Source of the DNA: Candidatus Methylomirabilota bacterium
GTDB taxonomy: Bacteria; Methylomirabilota; Methylomirabilia; Methylomirabilales; CSP1-5
DNA length: 24,960 bases
NCBI GenBank assembly: GCA_023249165.1
Contig: JAHFDE010000008.1
Coordinates: 1 to 24,960 of the forward strand
Direction of reading: 5' to 3'
Notes under the pieces: generated by a model
What the model saw: the letters and a program-made list of their open reading frames with translations, nothing else
Databases searched by the model: none
Told to the model about the DNA's origin: nothing
Shown here: positions 7,133-14,011 of the stretch, one piece after another
Numbering within the stretch: position 1 is the first letter of the stretch
Layout of the letters: the number at the start of each line of letters is the position of its first letter
Program-made: the position numbers and the translations under genes

Positions 7133-7525
7133 TTACAGATCACCGCGCGCCTCGGCCTCGGCGCGGAGCCGTTCCACCTCGGCCTGGCGTAACTTGTCGC
7201 TCTTGGTGGCCCACGCCTCCCAGGACTTCCCAAAGGCGGTGTCTTCCCCGGTGAAGTCCACGGCCACAATGTCGGCGTAGGGGATGGTCTGGGACCCAGG
7301 GGCTCCCTTGGGGAAGAACTGGAGATAGGCCTGAGATCCGCGTGCCTGGCGGTTGAAGATATACCCTTCGATGCGCGTGCCATCCTTTAGTTCGAGGGTG
7401 ACATCGCCCCGATAATCAAAGGCCGCCTCGATGACCTCCTGGAGTTCCGTGGGATTCGCGGGTCGGAACGAGCGGCCTTCCCACTGGGGTCGTTCCGAGC
7501 CGTGTGCCTTCGTCTCCTGGGGCAT
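7133..7525 (-). CDS. Conserved-looking hypothetical protein with possible Sm/SH3-like barrel
   Basis: 130 residues, soluble, without signal peptide or membrane segments. I do not recognise a named family. The middle (about residues 30-90) alternates short predicted strands, with GDVTLELKDGTRIEGYIFNRQ followed by AYLQFFP and IPYADIVAVDFTGED, a pattern reminiscent of small Sm/SH3-like beta barrels. The C-terminal 35 residues are charged and helical (SDKLRQAEVERLRAEAEARG). It begins 16 bases after the hpnH stop, with AAGGGGG upstream of its ATG, and is followed 82 bases later by hpnG. Co-transcription between the HpnH and HpnG genes suggests a role in, or regulation of, adenosylhopane processing, but this is inference from position only. 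Confidence 0.75.
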   Translation of the reverse strand: MPQETKAHGSERPQWEGRSFRPANPTELQEVIEAAFDYRGDVTLELKDGTRIEGYIFNRQARGSQAYLQFFPKGAPGSQTIPYADIVAVDFTGEDTAFGKSWEAWATKSDKLRQAEVERLRAEAEARGDL

Positions 7526-7541
7526 GGGCCGCTCGCCCCCT

Positions 7542-8555
7542 TCACGAATTCGGCATCAGCGTCACCCGGACCGTCCGGGCGAAGCCCGACCAGGAGCTGA
7601 ACGTATCATCGACGGCGGTGGCCTCGTAGCCGCAGTGCACCATGCAGTCGGCGCACTGCTCGTTCCTACCGGTCCCGTACCGGTCCCACTCGGTGGTCTC
7701 CATCAATGCCTTGAAGGTAGAGGCGTAGCCATCTTGCAGCAGATAGCAGGGCCGCTGCCACCCGAAGATGTTGTATGTGGGATTTCCCCAGGGCGTGCAC
7801 TGGTAGTCGCGCTTCCCCATGAGGAATTCGAGGAACAGGGGCGACTGGTTGAAGCGCCACCCCTTCTTGCGATCCCTGAGGATGGCCCCAAAGAGCTCTG
7901 TGATGCGATGGCGCCGGAGGAAGTGCTCCTGATCGGGGGCCTTCTGGTAGCTGTACCCCGGGGAGATCATCATCCCTTCGACCCCGAGCTCCATCATCCT
8001 GTCAAAGAATGTCCGGACCCGCTCCGGGTTGGCGCCGTCGAAGAGGGTCGTGTTGGTCGTGACCCGAAAGCCGCGCGCCAGCGCTGCCTTGATGGCTCTC
8101 AGCGCGATATCGTACACCCCATCCCGGCAGACGGCGATGTCGTGCTCTTCTTTAAGCCCGTCCATGTGGATGCTGAAGGTCAGATACGTGGATGGCGTGT
8201 ACGCGTCGAGCTTGCGCTCCAGCAAGAGCGCGTTGGTGCAGAGGTAGACGTACTTCTTCCGCGCAACGAGCCCCCGGACAATCTCGGGCATGTCGGGATG
8301 AATGAGGGGCTCGCCCCCGGGGATACTCACGATCGGCGCCCCGCATTCCTCGGCGGCGGCCCAGCACTCCTCGGGTGTCAGGCGTCTCTGCAGCACGTGC
8401 TCGGGGTATTGAATCTTGCCGCAGCCGGCACAGGCCAGGTTGCATCGAAAGAGGGGCTCGAGCATCAGCACGAGGGGATACCGGGCATTCCCCTTGAGCT
8501 TTTGGCGGAGCACGTACAGGGTAACGGCGAGCGACTGCGAGAGAGGAACTGCCAT
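7542..8555 (-). CDS. hpnH: Adenosylhopane synthase, radical SAM protein HpnH
   Basis: 337 residues, the expected length. HpnH uses S-adenosylmethionine and a 4Fe-4S cluster to add a 5'-deoxyadenosyl group to diploptene, giving adenosylhopane, the first committed step to C35 bacteriohopanepolyols. The cluster motif is CNLACAGC (C38, C42, C45), followed by a GGEP motif (SIPGGEPLIHPD) for SAM binding. The C-terminal part has further cysteines in C-x16-C (from TPWGNPTYN to GWQRPC) and CADCMVHC (C-x2-C-x3-C), typical of the HpnH C-terminal domain. The ATG at 8555 has AAGGAGG nine bases upstream. It lies 24 bases after the CruF-like gene stop and shortly before the 130-residue gene and hpnG. Confidence 0.93.
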   Translation of the reverse strand: MAVPLSQSLAVTLYVLRQKLKGNARYPLVLMLEPLFRCNLACAGCGKIQYPEHVLQRRLTPEECWAAAEECGAPIVSIPGGEPLIHPDMPEIVRGLVARKKYVYLCTNALLLERKLDAYTPSTYLTFSIHMDGLKEEHDIAVCRDGVYDIALRAIKAALARGFRVTTNTTLFDGANPERVRTFFDRMMELGVEGMMISPGYSYQKAPDQEHFLRRHRITELFGAILRDRKKGWRFNQSPLFLEFLMGKRDYQCTPWGNPTYNIFGWQRPCYLLQDGYASTFKALMETTEWDRYGTGRNEQCADCMVHCGYEATAVDDTFSSWSGFARTVRVTLMPNS

Positions 8556-8579
8556 GATACGGCGCCTCCTTGGGCCGGC

Positions 8580-9497
8580 CTATTCGAGGTGGGGATCCCT
8601 CCACACCGGTTCCACGGGGAGCGATCCCCTGCCGTTTGCAGGGGCGTCTCGGGCCGAGAGGACGACGGGCACCCGCTCGAGATGCCCCCGAGATGACCGC
8701 TGGCGTTGCCGCCACCGCGCGGTGATGGTGACCGCCAGGAACGTGGTCAGGGGGCCGTAGATAAAGAGACCCACAAGGAACAGGGTCTGCTCCCCGATGA
8801 ACCAGGTGACGGTGAGGGCAAATCCCAGGACAATATAATACAACCCCGGCCCATACAGCGGACGCAAGGGGAGCCGCGCCGCCCAGGCGGGTGCTCCGAC
8901 CCTGATCGGCCGCTCGAGGAGCGCAAAGAGGATCATGATCAGAGAGCCCACGACCCCCCACCCGACGAAATTAGACACCGGGACCCCAAAGTACACCCCC
9001 CCCTCAGGGTAGGTGAAGATCTGCCCGAGAAACCACCGATCACCCCGGATGGCGATGGGGTCTACGACGACGTCGATGAGGACAAAGAAGACCACGGTGA
9101 GCAGGAGGACGGGGACGCTGAATCGGTCGCGGTGGGGGAGCGACAGTGCCCAGCGGCGTTCCCCATCCCTGGGGGCTGGGAGGAGCGCGAGGGAGGCCAT
9201 CGTCCAGCTCGCATATGCGAGGAAGACGAAGGAGAGGGAATCCATGAAGGGGACCCTGGCGATCCAGAGCTCCCTCCCGGCAGTCGTGGGCAGGTAATGG
9301 TACAGGCCAAAGGGGACCCTGAACCGGATGGACAGGGATTCGGCGGTAAAGGCCACGCTCCACGCCACGACCGTGAAGAGCAGCGTCCGTCGCCACCCCA
9401 TATCTGCCACGGCCGCGAAGAGATAGAGGAGGAGGAACGCGACGACGTACGGTCGCAGGACGACAGTGCCAACAAGGAGCTGGACAAAGGAATCCAT
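8580..9497 (-). CDS. CruF-like carotenoid biosynthesis family membrane protein
   Basis: 305 residues with about seven hydrophobic segments. Recognisable parts are SIRFRVPFGLYHYLPT, VPFMDSLSFVFLAYASWTMA and FVLIDVVVDPIAIRGDRWFLGQIFTYPEGGVYFGVPVSNFVGW (described here only as motifs around residues 140-215), which match the COG2324 carotenoid-hydratase/CruF family: an acidic VxDP helix followed by a G-YFGVP-NF-GW loop. CruF enzymes hydrate the terminal double bond of acyclic carotenoids. No carotenoid desaturase or cyclase is in the window, so the substrate here may be another isoprenoid, perhaps the hopanoid itself; that is inference. The start is ATG at 9497, with GGGGGA five bases upstream, rather than the longer frame to 9665. 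First gene of the leftward group. Confidence 0.8.
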   Translation of the reverse strand: MDSFVQLLVGTVVLRPYVVAFLLLYLFAAVADMGWRRTLLFTVVAWSVAFTAESLSIRFRVPFGLYHYLPTTAGRELWIARVPFMDSLSFVFLAYASWTMASLALLPAPRDGERRWALSLPHRDRFSVPVLLLTVVFFVLIDVVVDPIAIRGDRWFLGQIFTYPEGGVYFGVPVSNFVGWGVVGSLIMILFALLERPIRVGAPAWAARLPLRPLYGPGLYYIVLGFALTVTWFIGEQTLFLVGLFIYGPLTTFLAVTITARWRQRQRSSRGHLERVPVVLSARDAPANGRGSLPVEPVWRDPHLE

Positions 9498-9514
9498 CGT
9501 TTCCCCCGTGGGCG

Positions 9515-9520
9515 AGTATA
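9515..9520 (-). promoter_or_regulatory. Possible -10 element for the leftward CruF-hpnH operon
   Basis: The minus strand carries TATACT at plus-strand 9515-9520, 18 bases before the ATG. No good -35 lies at 16-18 bases; a TTGCAA is present at about 20 bases. This gap is divergent, so a leftward promoter must lie somewhere here. The exact site is tentative. Confidence 0.3.
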
Positions 9521-9629
9521 CTAGAGCGGTTTCAAGGAAGTTGCAATGAAAAATTTGCGCGCCCGGGCCTGATCTCGGGGGCTCGAACCAGGGACCCATA
9601 TTCTCACGGCGAGAAAGGCCGGATCGTCC

Positions 9630-9660
9630 TTGACATCTGCGGCCTGCTATCCTGTATACT
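9630..9660 (+). promoter_or_regulatory. Putative sigma-70 promoter for the mla-hpn transport operon
   Basis: Perfect TTGACA at 9630-9635 and TATACT (5 of 6) at 9655-9660, with a 19-base spacer that is 2 bases longer than optimal. It lies in the 283-bp divergent gap between the CruF-like gene and mlaE, giving a leader of about 110 bases. No other feature was seen in this gap. The long spacer could mean that an activator is needed. Confidence 0.5.
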
Positions 9661-9780
9661 ATCACGCCGGGAAGTGGCCCGGATGGTTGCGGGTGCCCGG
9701 GTCTTCCCGAGCGCCGAGGGGGAATCTTCCTCGGCGACGGGGTGCCCCCAGGGGGTCGCTATGCTGTTTGAGGAAGGGCG

Positions 9781-10548
9781 ATGAGGATTCTCTGGCTCCT
9801 CGGAGGGTGGGCCCTGACTTCCCTCCGCGGCGGGGGCCGGATGATCATCTTTCTCGGCACCGCCCTCTTCTGGATCTTTCTCCCCCCCCTCAAGTGGCGG
9901 CGCATGATCGCCCGGATCCACTTCATCGGGGCCAAGTCGCTCGTGGTCATCCTCCTCACGGGCGCCTTCACCGGGATGGTCCTGGGGCTCCAGGTCTTCT
10001 ACACCCTGACGAAATTTGGCTCGGAGGCCTTCCTCGGCCCGGCGGTGGCCTTGACCCTGATCCGCGAGTTGGGACCGGTCCTGTGCGCCCTGATGGTCAC
10101 GGGGCGCGCCGGCTCGGCCTTGACGGCCGAAATCGGGATCATGCGCATCACCGAACAGATCGATGCGCTCACCGCCATGGCGCTCAACCCCATGCGATAC
10201 CTAATCGTCCCGACGATCCTGGCCGGCCTGATCGCGTTCCCGTTGCTCACCGCCATCTTCGATCTGGTCGGGATCTACGGGGGGTATCTCGTGGGGGTGA
10301 AGCTCCTGGGGATCGGGGAGGGGACCTATTTCGGGGAGATGGAGACCTACGTGGATCTCTGGGATATCACCCAGGGGATCCTCAAGTCGCTGAGCTTCGG
10401 ACTGTTGGTGACGTGGGTCTGCTGTTACAAGGGATTCTATGCCGGCTACGGAGCCGAGGGGGTGAGCCGGGCCACGACCGAGGCGGTGGTCCTCTCCTCG
10501 GTGTTGATCCTGGTCTGGGATTACTTCGTCGGTTCGGTGCTTCTGTAA
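9781..10548 (+). CDS. mlaE: MlaE-type ABC transporter permease
   Basis: 255 residues, the family length. MlaE is the inner-membrane permease of MCE-type lipid transporters that move phospholipids or other lipids between membranes. Five to six hydrophobic segments are visible, plus hallmark motifs GAFTGMVLGLQ, the loop GPVLCALMVTGRAGSALTAEIGIMR (split here as GPVLCALMVTGRAG and SALTAEIGIMR) and EQIDALTAMALNPMRYL. The ATG follows AGGAAGG at a suitable distance. The stop overlaps the next gene's start (TAATG), so translation of the ATPase is coupled. Presumed substrate is inferred from context: hopanoids or phospholipids. Confidence 0.93.
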   Translation: MRILWLLGGWALTSLRGGGRMIIFLGTALFWIFLPPLKWRRMIARIHFIGAKSLVVILLTGAFTGMVLGLQVFYTLTKFGSEAFLGPAVALTLIRELGPVLCALMVTGRAGSALTAEIGIMRITEQIDALTAMALNPMRYLIVPTILAGLIAFPLLTAIFDLVGIYGGYLVGVKLLGIGEGTYFGEMETYVDLWDITQGILKSLSFGLLVTWVCCYKGFYAGYGAEGVSRATTEAVVLSSVLILVWDYFVGSVLL

Positions 10549-11306
10549 TGTCGGGGCCCATGGTCGAGATGCGCAATGTGCATAAGTCCTTCGGAGGACA
10601 GCAGGTGCTCCGGGGGGTTGATCTGCAGGTGACCCAGGGGGAGATCCTGGTCATCATCGGCCGAAGTGGCGGCGGCAAGAGTGTCCTCCTGAGACACCTG
10701 ATGGGTCTGCTGAAGCCGGACCAGGGCCAGATTGTGATCAACGGCCAGGAGATCTCGCGACTCCGCGGACGGGAGCTGGACCAACTCCGGGAGCGGTTTG
10801 GGGTGGTCTTTCAGGGGGGGGCCCTCTTTGATTCCCTGACCGTCTTTGAGAACGTGGCCTTTCCGCTCCGGGAGAAGACCCGCCTTCCCGAGGAGGCCAT
10901 TCGGGAGAAGGCCCTGACCCTCTTGAAACAGGTGGGCCTGGCGGACATGGGCCACAAGTATCCCGCCGAGGTGAGCGGGGGGATGAGGAAGCGGGTCGCG
11001 CTGGCCCGGGCGCTCACCATGGAGCCGGAGATCGTCCTCTTCGACGAACCAACGACCGGTCTCGACCCGATTATGGTGAATGCCATTCATCGGCTGATCC
11101 TCGACCTGCATCGGCGCGTCGGCTTTACGGCTATCCTGGTCAGCCACGAGATCCCCGAGATCTTCGGGATCGCCGACCGGGTCGCGATGCTGCATCGGGG
11201 GGCGGTGGTCGAGGCGGGGACTCCGGAGGCGATCCAGGCATCCGCCAATCCCGTGGTCCGCCAGTTCATCACCGGCGATCCCGAAGGGCCGATCCAGCCC
11301 GACTGA
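10548..11306 (+). CDS. mlaF: MlaF-type ABC transporter ATPase
   Basis: 252 residues. Walker A is GRSGGGKS (38-45), the signature is VSGGMRKR, Walker B plus catalytic glutamate is VLFDEPTTGLDP, and the H-loop is LVSHE. Together these give a complete, active-looking ATPase of the MlaF subfamily, with the family's typical FGVVFQGGALFDSL Q-loop region. The start is ATG at 10548, sharing a base with the mlaE TAA; the open frame continues upstream to 9630 antisense-free but has no family similarity there. It energises the MlaE permease. No MlaB STAS-domain gene follows, unlike the E. coli operon. Confidence 0.93.
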   Translation: MSGPMVEMRNVHKSFGGQQVLRGVDLQVTQGEILVIIGRSGGGKSVLLRHLMGLLKPDQGQIVINGQEISRLRGRELDQLRERFGVVFQGGALFDSLTVFENVAFPLREKTRLPEEAIREKALTLLKQVGLADMGHKYPAEVSGGMRKRVALARALTMEPEIVLFDEPTTGLDPIMVNAIHRLILDLHRRVGFTAILVSHEIPEIFGIADRVAMLHRGAVVEAGTPEAIQASANPVVRQFITGDPEGPIQPD

Positions 11307-11316
11307 GGGGGCGCGC

Positions 11317-11757
11317 ATGAAACGAGTGGAGCTCGAGGTGGTCGTGGGTCTCTTCCTGCTGGTGGGCATCCTCGCCCTAGCGTGGCTCTCGATCCGGCTG
11401 GGCAGGATGCAGGTCCTCGGATTGGCAGGGTACGTCGTGTACGCGGACTTCCCCACCGTGGGCGGATTGAAGCAGGGGGCCAGCGTTGAGATCGCTGGGG
11501 TGAAGGTCGGTCAGGTCGAGGCGATCTCGCTGGTCGAGTACCGGGCGCGGGTCACGCTCCGGATCGACGGCAGCGTCAAGCTGCAGGAGGACACGATCGC
11601 CTCCGTCAAGACGAAGGGACTCATCGGCGAAAAGTATATGCGTTTGAGCCCCGGGGGGTCCGATGAGATCATCCCCCCGGCAGGCAAGATCCGCGAGACC
11701 GAGCCGCCCATTGACATCGAGGAGATGATCGGCAGTTTTATCTTTGGGAAATTTTAG
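11317..11757 (+). CDS. mlaD: MlaD-type MCE domain protein
   Basis: 146 residues. An N-terminal membrane anchor (about 8-28, VVVGLFLLVGILALAWLSI) is followed by one MCE domain (about 39-117) with VGGLKQGASVEIAGVKVGQVEAI and the closing TKGLIGEKYMRLSPG. MlaD forms a hexameric ring on the periplasmic face that binds lipids and passes them between the MlaFE pump and a soluble carrier. GAGGGGG lies 5 bases before the ATG, 10 bases after mlaF. The length matches single-MCE MlaD proteins. The short acidic tail ending IEEMIGSFIFGKF is also normal. Confidence 0.92.
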   Translation: MKRVELEVVVGLFLLVGILALAWLSIRLGRMQVLGLAGYVVYADFPTVGGLKQGASVEIAGVKVGQVEAISLVEYRARVTLRIDGSVKLQEDTIASVKTKGLIGEKYMRLSPGGSDEIIPPAGKIRETEPPIDIEEMIGSFIFGKF

Positions 11758-11794
11758 TGCGCGGGCAACCGTCAATCCGGAGAGGAGGGGTGCG

Positions 11795-13276
11795 ATGACC
11801 GCATCGATTGCATCCGGGGTCTGCCTTCTGCTGATCCTGTTCGCGCCGGCTTGGGCCGCCGCGCAGGAGCAGGCGTCTGGCGAACAGAAAAAAGTTGTGG
11901 TCACCCTGGAGCAGGCGTCTGGCGAACAGAAAGGACTTATCTTCACCCTGGAACAGGCGTCTGGCGAACAGAAAAAAGTTGTCTTGAACCTGGAGGGGGC
12001 CATCAAACGGGCACTGGAGGTGGACGATCGGATCAAAGAGTCTCGGTCCGACGTGGATGTATTTCGGGGCAAGCGAGCGCAGGCCGACGGGGCCCAATGG
12101 GCGCAGCTGACTGCCAACGCGTTCACGGGCCCGTCCCCCGAGTCGGACCTTCGAAGTTCCAGGGGAATTATCGACTCCGCGTCGGACACCTCGGATCCGG
12201 TGATCAACGGTATCTTCGGCCGAGCCCAGATCCTTCTGGTCCAACCGCTGTACACCTTCGGGAAGATCAGTTCCTTTCGCGAGGCGGCCGGCCGGGGTGT
12301 CCGGGCGAGCGAAGCGGCGGTGAGCGTGACGGCCTCCGAGGTCGTTTTGCAAGTGAAACAGGCCTATTCCGGGGCTCTGCTGGCGGCTGATATTCGGGAG
12401 TTCCTCGTGGGGCTCAAGGACGAGCTGCAAAGGTCCCTGGACAGTGCCGAACGGCGATTCGAAGCGGGGTCTGCGGCAGTGACCCTGGGTGATCTCTACC
12501 AGCTCCGCGCGTTCGTGGCGGGGCTTGCGAAGGGCATCGCGGATGCCGACCAGGGAGATCGGCTGGCCCGAGACGCGCTCCGCACGCTCCTCCAATTGCA
12601 GGAGGGAGCCCAGATCGAATTGGCGGATAAGAAACTGACCCCGATCACGACGGACGTCAAGAGCGTGACGGAGTATGAGCGCGTTGCGGGTGAAATCCGC
12701 CCGGAGTTCACGCAGCTCAGGGAAGGGATCAAGGCGCGGGAGGCCCTGGTGCACGCGTCGATCGCCGACCTGTATCCGGTGTTTTACGCGGCATTGGTCG
12801 CGGATGTGGCCGGGGCGACGAACCGGGAACTCAGCCACGTTCCCATCATCACCGATCCGCTACAACACTATCAGGGTGGCGTGGTCGTTGGAATCAATTG
12901 GACTTTCGACTTTGGAATCAAACAGGGGAAGATCGACGAGGCGCATGCGGAGTATACGAAGCTCCTCCACAAGCAAGATTTTGCCGAGTGGGGGATCCCT
13001 CTGCAGGTGCGGAAGGCGCACCAGGAGCTTGAGACCGCGGAAGAGAACATCAAGTCCACGGAGCAGGCCTTCCGGAACGCTCGGCGATGGCTGGTGACCG
13101 CCGTGGCGAACGTGGACCTGGGTATCGGGGATGTCCGCGAACTCACGCAGGCGTTTCTCGCCTACGTGACGTTTCGCGTGGATAACTTTCGTGCGGTCTA
13201 CAACCAGCAGATTGCCCTGGCCAACCTCGCCTATGCGACCGGCGAGGCGGTCCGGGGGTTCTCAGCGCGCCCATAG
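11795..13276 (+). CDS. TolC-family outer-membrane efflux protein with N-terminal tandem repeats
   Basis: 493 residues. A signal peptide (MTASIASGVCLLLILFAPAWAAAQ, cut probably after AAAQ) precedes two repeated alpha-helical TolC/OEP domains rich in long charged helices, with YTFGKISS and FDFGIKQG at the predicted barrel strands. TolC-type channels form the outer-membrane exit of export systems. Directly after the signal peptide are three 14-residue repeats (residues 25-66) before the usual TolC start NLEGAIKRALEVDD. The ATG at 11795 has AGGAGGGG four bases upstream; the frame's earlier part overlaps mlaD and is ignored. Lying between mlaD and hpnM, it may serve the HpnN RND pump or act alone in moving lipids outward. 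The precise partner is inferred. Confidence 0.85.
   Translation: MTASIASGVCLLLILFAPAWAAAQEQASGEQKKVVVTLEQASGEQKGLIFTLEQASGEQKKVVLNLEGAIKRALEVDDRIKESRSDVDVFRGKRAQADGAQWAQLTANAFTGPSPESDLRSSRGIIDSASDTSDPVINGIFGRAQILLVQPLYTFGKISSFREAAGRGVRASEAAVSVTASEVVLQVKQAYSGALLAADIREFLVGLKDELQRSLDSAERRFEAGSAAVTLGDLYQLRAFVAGLAKGIADADQGDRLARDALRTLLQLQEGAQIELADKKLTPITTDVKSVTEYERVAGEIRPEFTQLREGIKAREALVHASIADLYPVFYAALVADVAGATNRELSHVPIITDPLQHYQGGVVVGINWTFDFGIKQGKIDEAHAEYTKLLHKQDFAEWGIPLQVRKAHQELETAEENIKSTEQAFRNARRWLVTAVANVDLGIGDVRELTQAFLAYVTFRVDNFRAVYNQQIALANLAYATGEAVRGFSARP
11867..11992 (+). repeat. Three tandem 42-bp units coding EQASGEQK repeats
   Basis: Three in-frame 42-base units (11867-11908, 11909-11950, 11951-11992) encode EQASGEQKKVVVTL, EQASGEQKGLIFTL and EQASGEQKKVVLNL. 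The first 24 bases of each unit are nearly identical, while the second parts differ, and units 1 and 3 carry an A-tract (six A). The segment sits at the mature N-terminus of the TolC-like protein. Copy number could change without breaking the frame. Confidence 0.9.
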
Positions 13277-13324
13277 GGTACAGAGGGGCTGACCGCAATC
13301 CTGAGGGTCATCAGGAGGGAGAAC

Positions 13325-13981
13325 ATGGCGGGGGCGATTCGGAGGGCCTTGATCCTTTACGGGATAAGCGCCTTGGTCCTTTCTTCCGTCTCCTTTGCAC
13401 AGGCTGGGGCGACAGCCCAGGTGAAGGGGACGATCGACAAGGTCCTGGAGATCTTGCGGGACCCGGCGCTGAAGGCGCCGGACAAGGCGGAGGTGCGGCG
13501 GAAGAAGCTGAAGGAGGTCATCTATCCGCGCTTTGACTTCTTGGAGATGGCGAAGCGCTCGCTGGGCATGCATTGGCGTAACCGCACCCCCAAGGAGCGG
13601 GAGGAGTTCGTGAGCCTCTTCGCCGATCTGTTGGAACGATCGTACTACAAGACCCTCGAATCCTATACCGATGAGGAGATCCTCTATACCAAGGAACAGG
13701 TGGAGGACAAGTTCGGGCTCGTGGTCACCAAGATCGTGAGCCGGAAGGAGAACATCGATATCCCCATCGAATACAAGCTCCTCCGCCAAGACGCCCAGTG
13801 GCTGGTGTACGACGTGGTGATCGAGGGCGTGAGCATGGTGAGCAACTACCGGAGCCAGTTCAACCGTATCATCGAGACCTCATCGTACGCTGAGCTCGTC
13901 AAACGGATGCGGGTCAAACAGGAGGACGAGGCGCTCGGCACCGCGCCCACTCCTAAGCAGACTCCTAAGCAGAAAAAATAG
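13325..13981 (+). CDS. hpnM: HpnM / MlaC-family periplasmic lipid carrier (copy 1)
   Basis: 218 residues of the MlaC/Ttg2D family. A signal peptide (about 1-26, ending SVSFAQA) is followed by the lipid-binding fold with PRFDFLEMAKRSLGMHW, FADLLERSYYKTL, QWLVYDVVIEGVSMVSNYRSQFN and the closing SSYAELVKRMRVK. MlaC proteins carry a lipid across the periplasm; the HpnM form accompanies hopanoid clusters with HpnN. The C-terminus carries a short TPKQTPKQKK tail from a 12-base tandem repeat. The ATG has GGAGGG five bases upstream. It lies immediately before hpnN and is clearly a paralogue of the gene just after hpnN. Confidence 0.88.
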   Translation: MAGAIRRALILYGISALVLSSVSFAQAGATAQVKGTIDKVLEILRDPALKAPDKAEVRRKKLKEVIYPRFDFLEMAKRSLGMHWRNRTPKEREEFVSLFADLLERSYYKTLESYTDEEILYTKEQVEDKFGLVVTKIVSRKENIDIPIEYKLLRQDAQWLVYDVVIEGVSMVSNYRSQFNRIIETSSYAELVKRMRVKQEDEALGTAPTPKQTPKQKK

Positions 13982-14011
13982 GTGGAGGTCCAAGGAGGAG
14001 CAATAGCGGTC

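Noticed and set aside
9630..10547. Long upstream extension of the mlaF frame
   Set aside because: It overlaps mlaE in another frame and gives low-complexity Pro/Arg/Gly translation; mlaF begins at the TAATG junction.
11867..11992. 42-bp repeats considered as a CRISPR-like array
   Set aside because: Units are in-frame coding, contiguous and lack unique spacers between identical repeats.
11377..12838. Minus-strand frames with FARRL repeats opposite the TolC-like gene
   Set aside because: These are the reverse reading of the 42-bp tandem repeats and mlaD; no ribosome site or recognisable domain.
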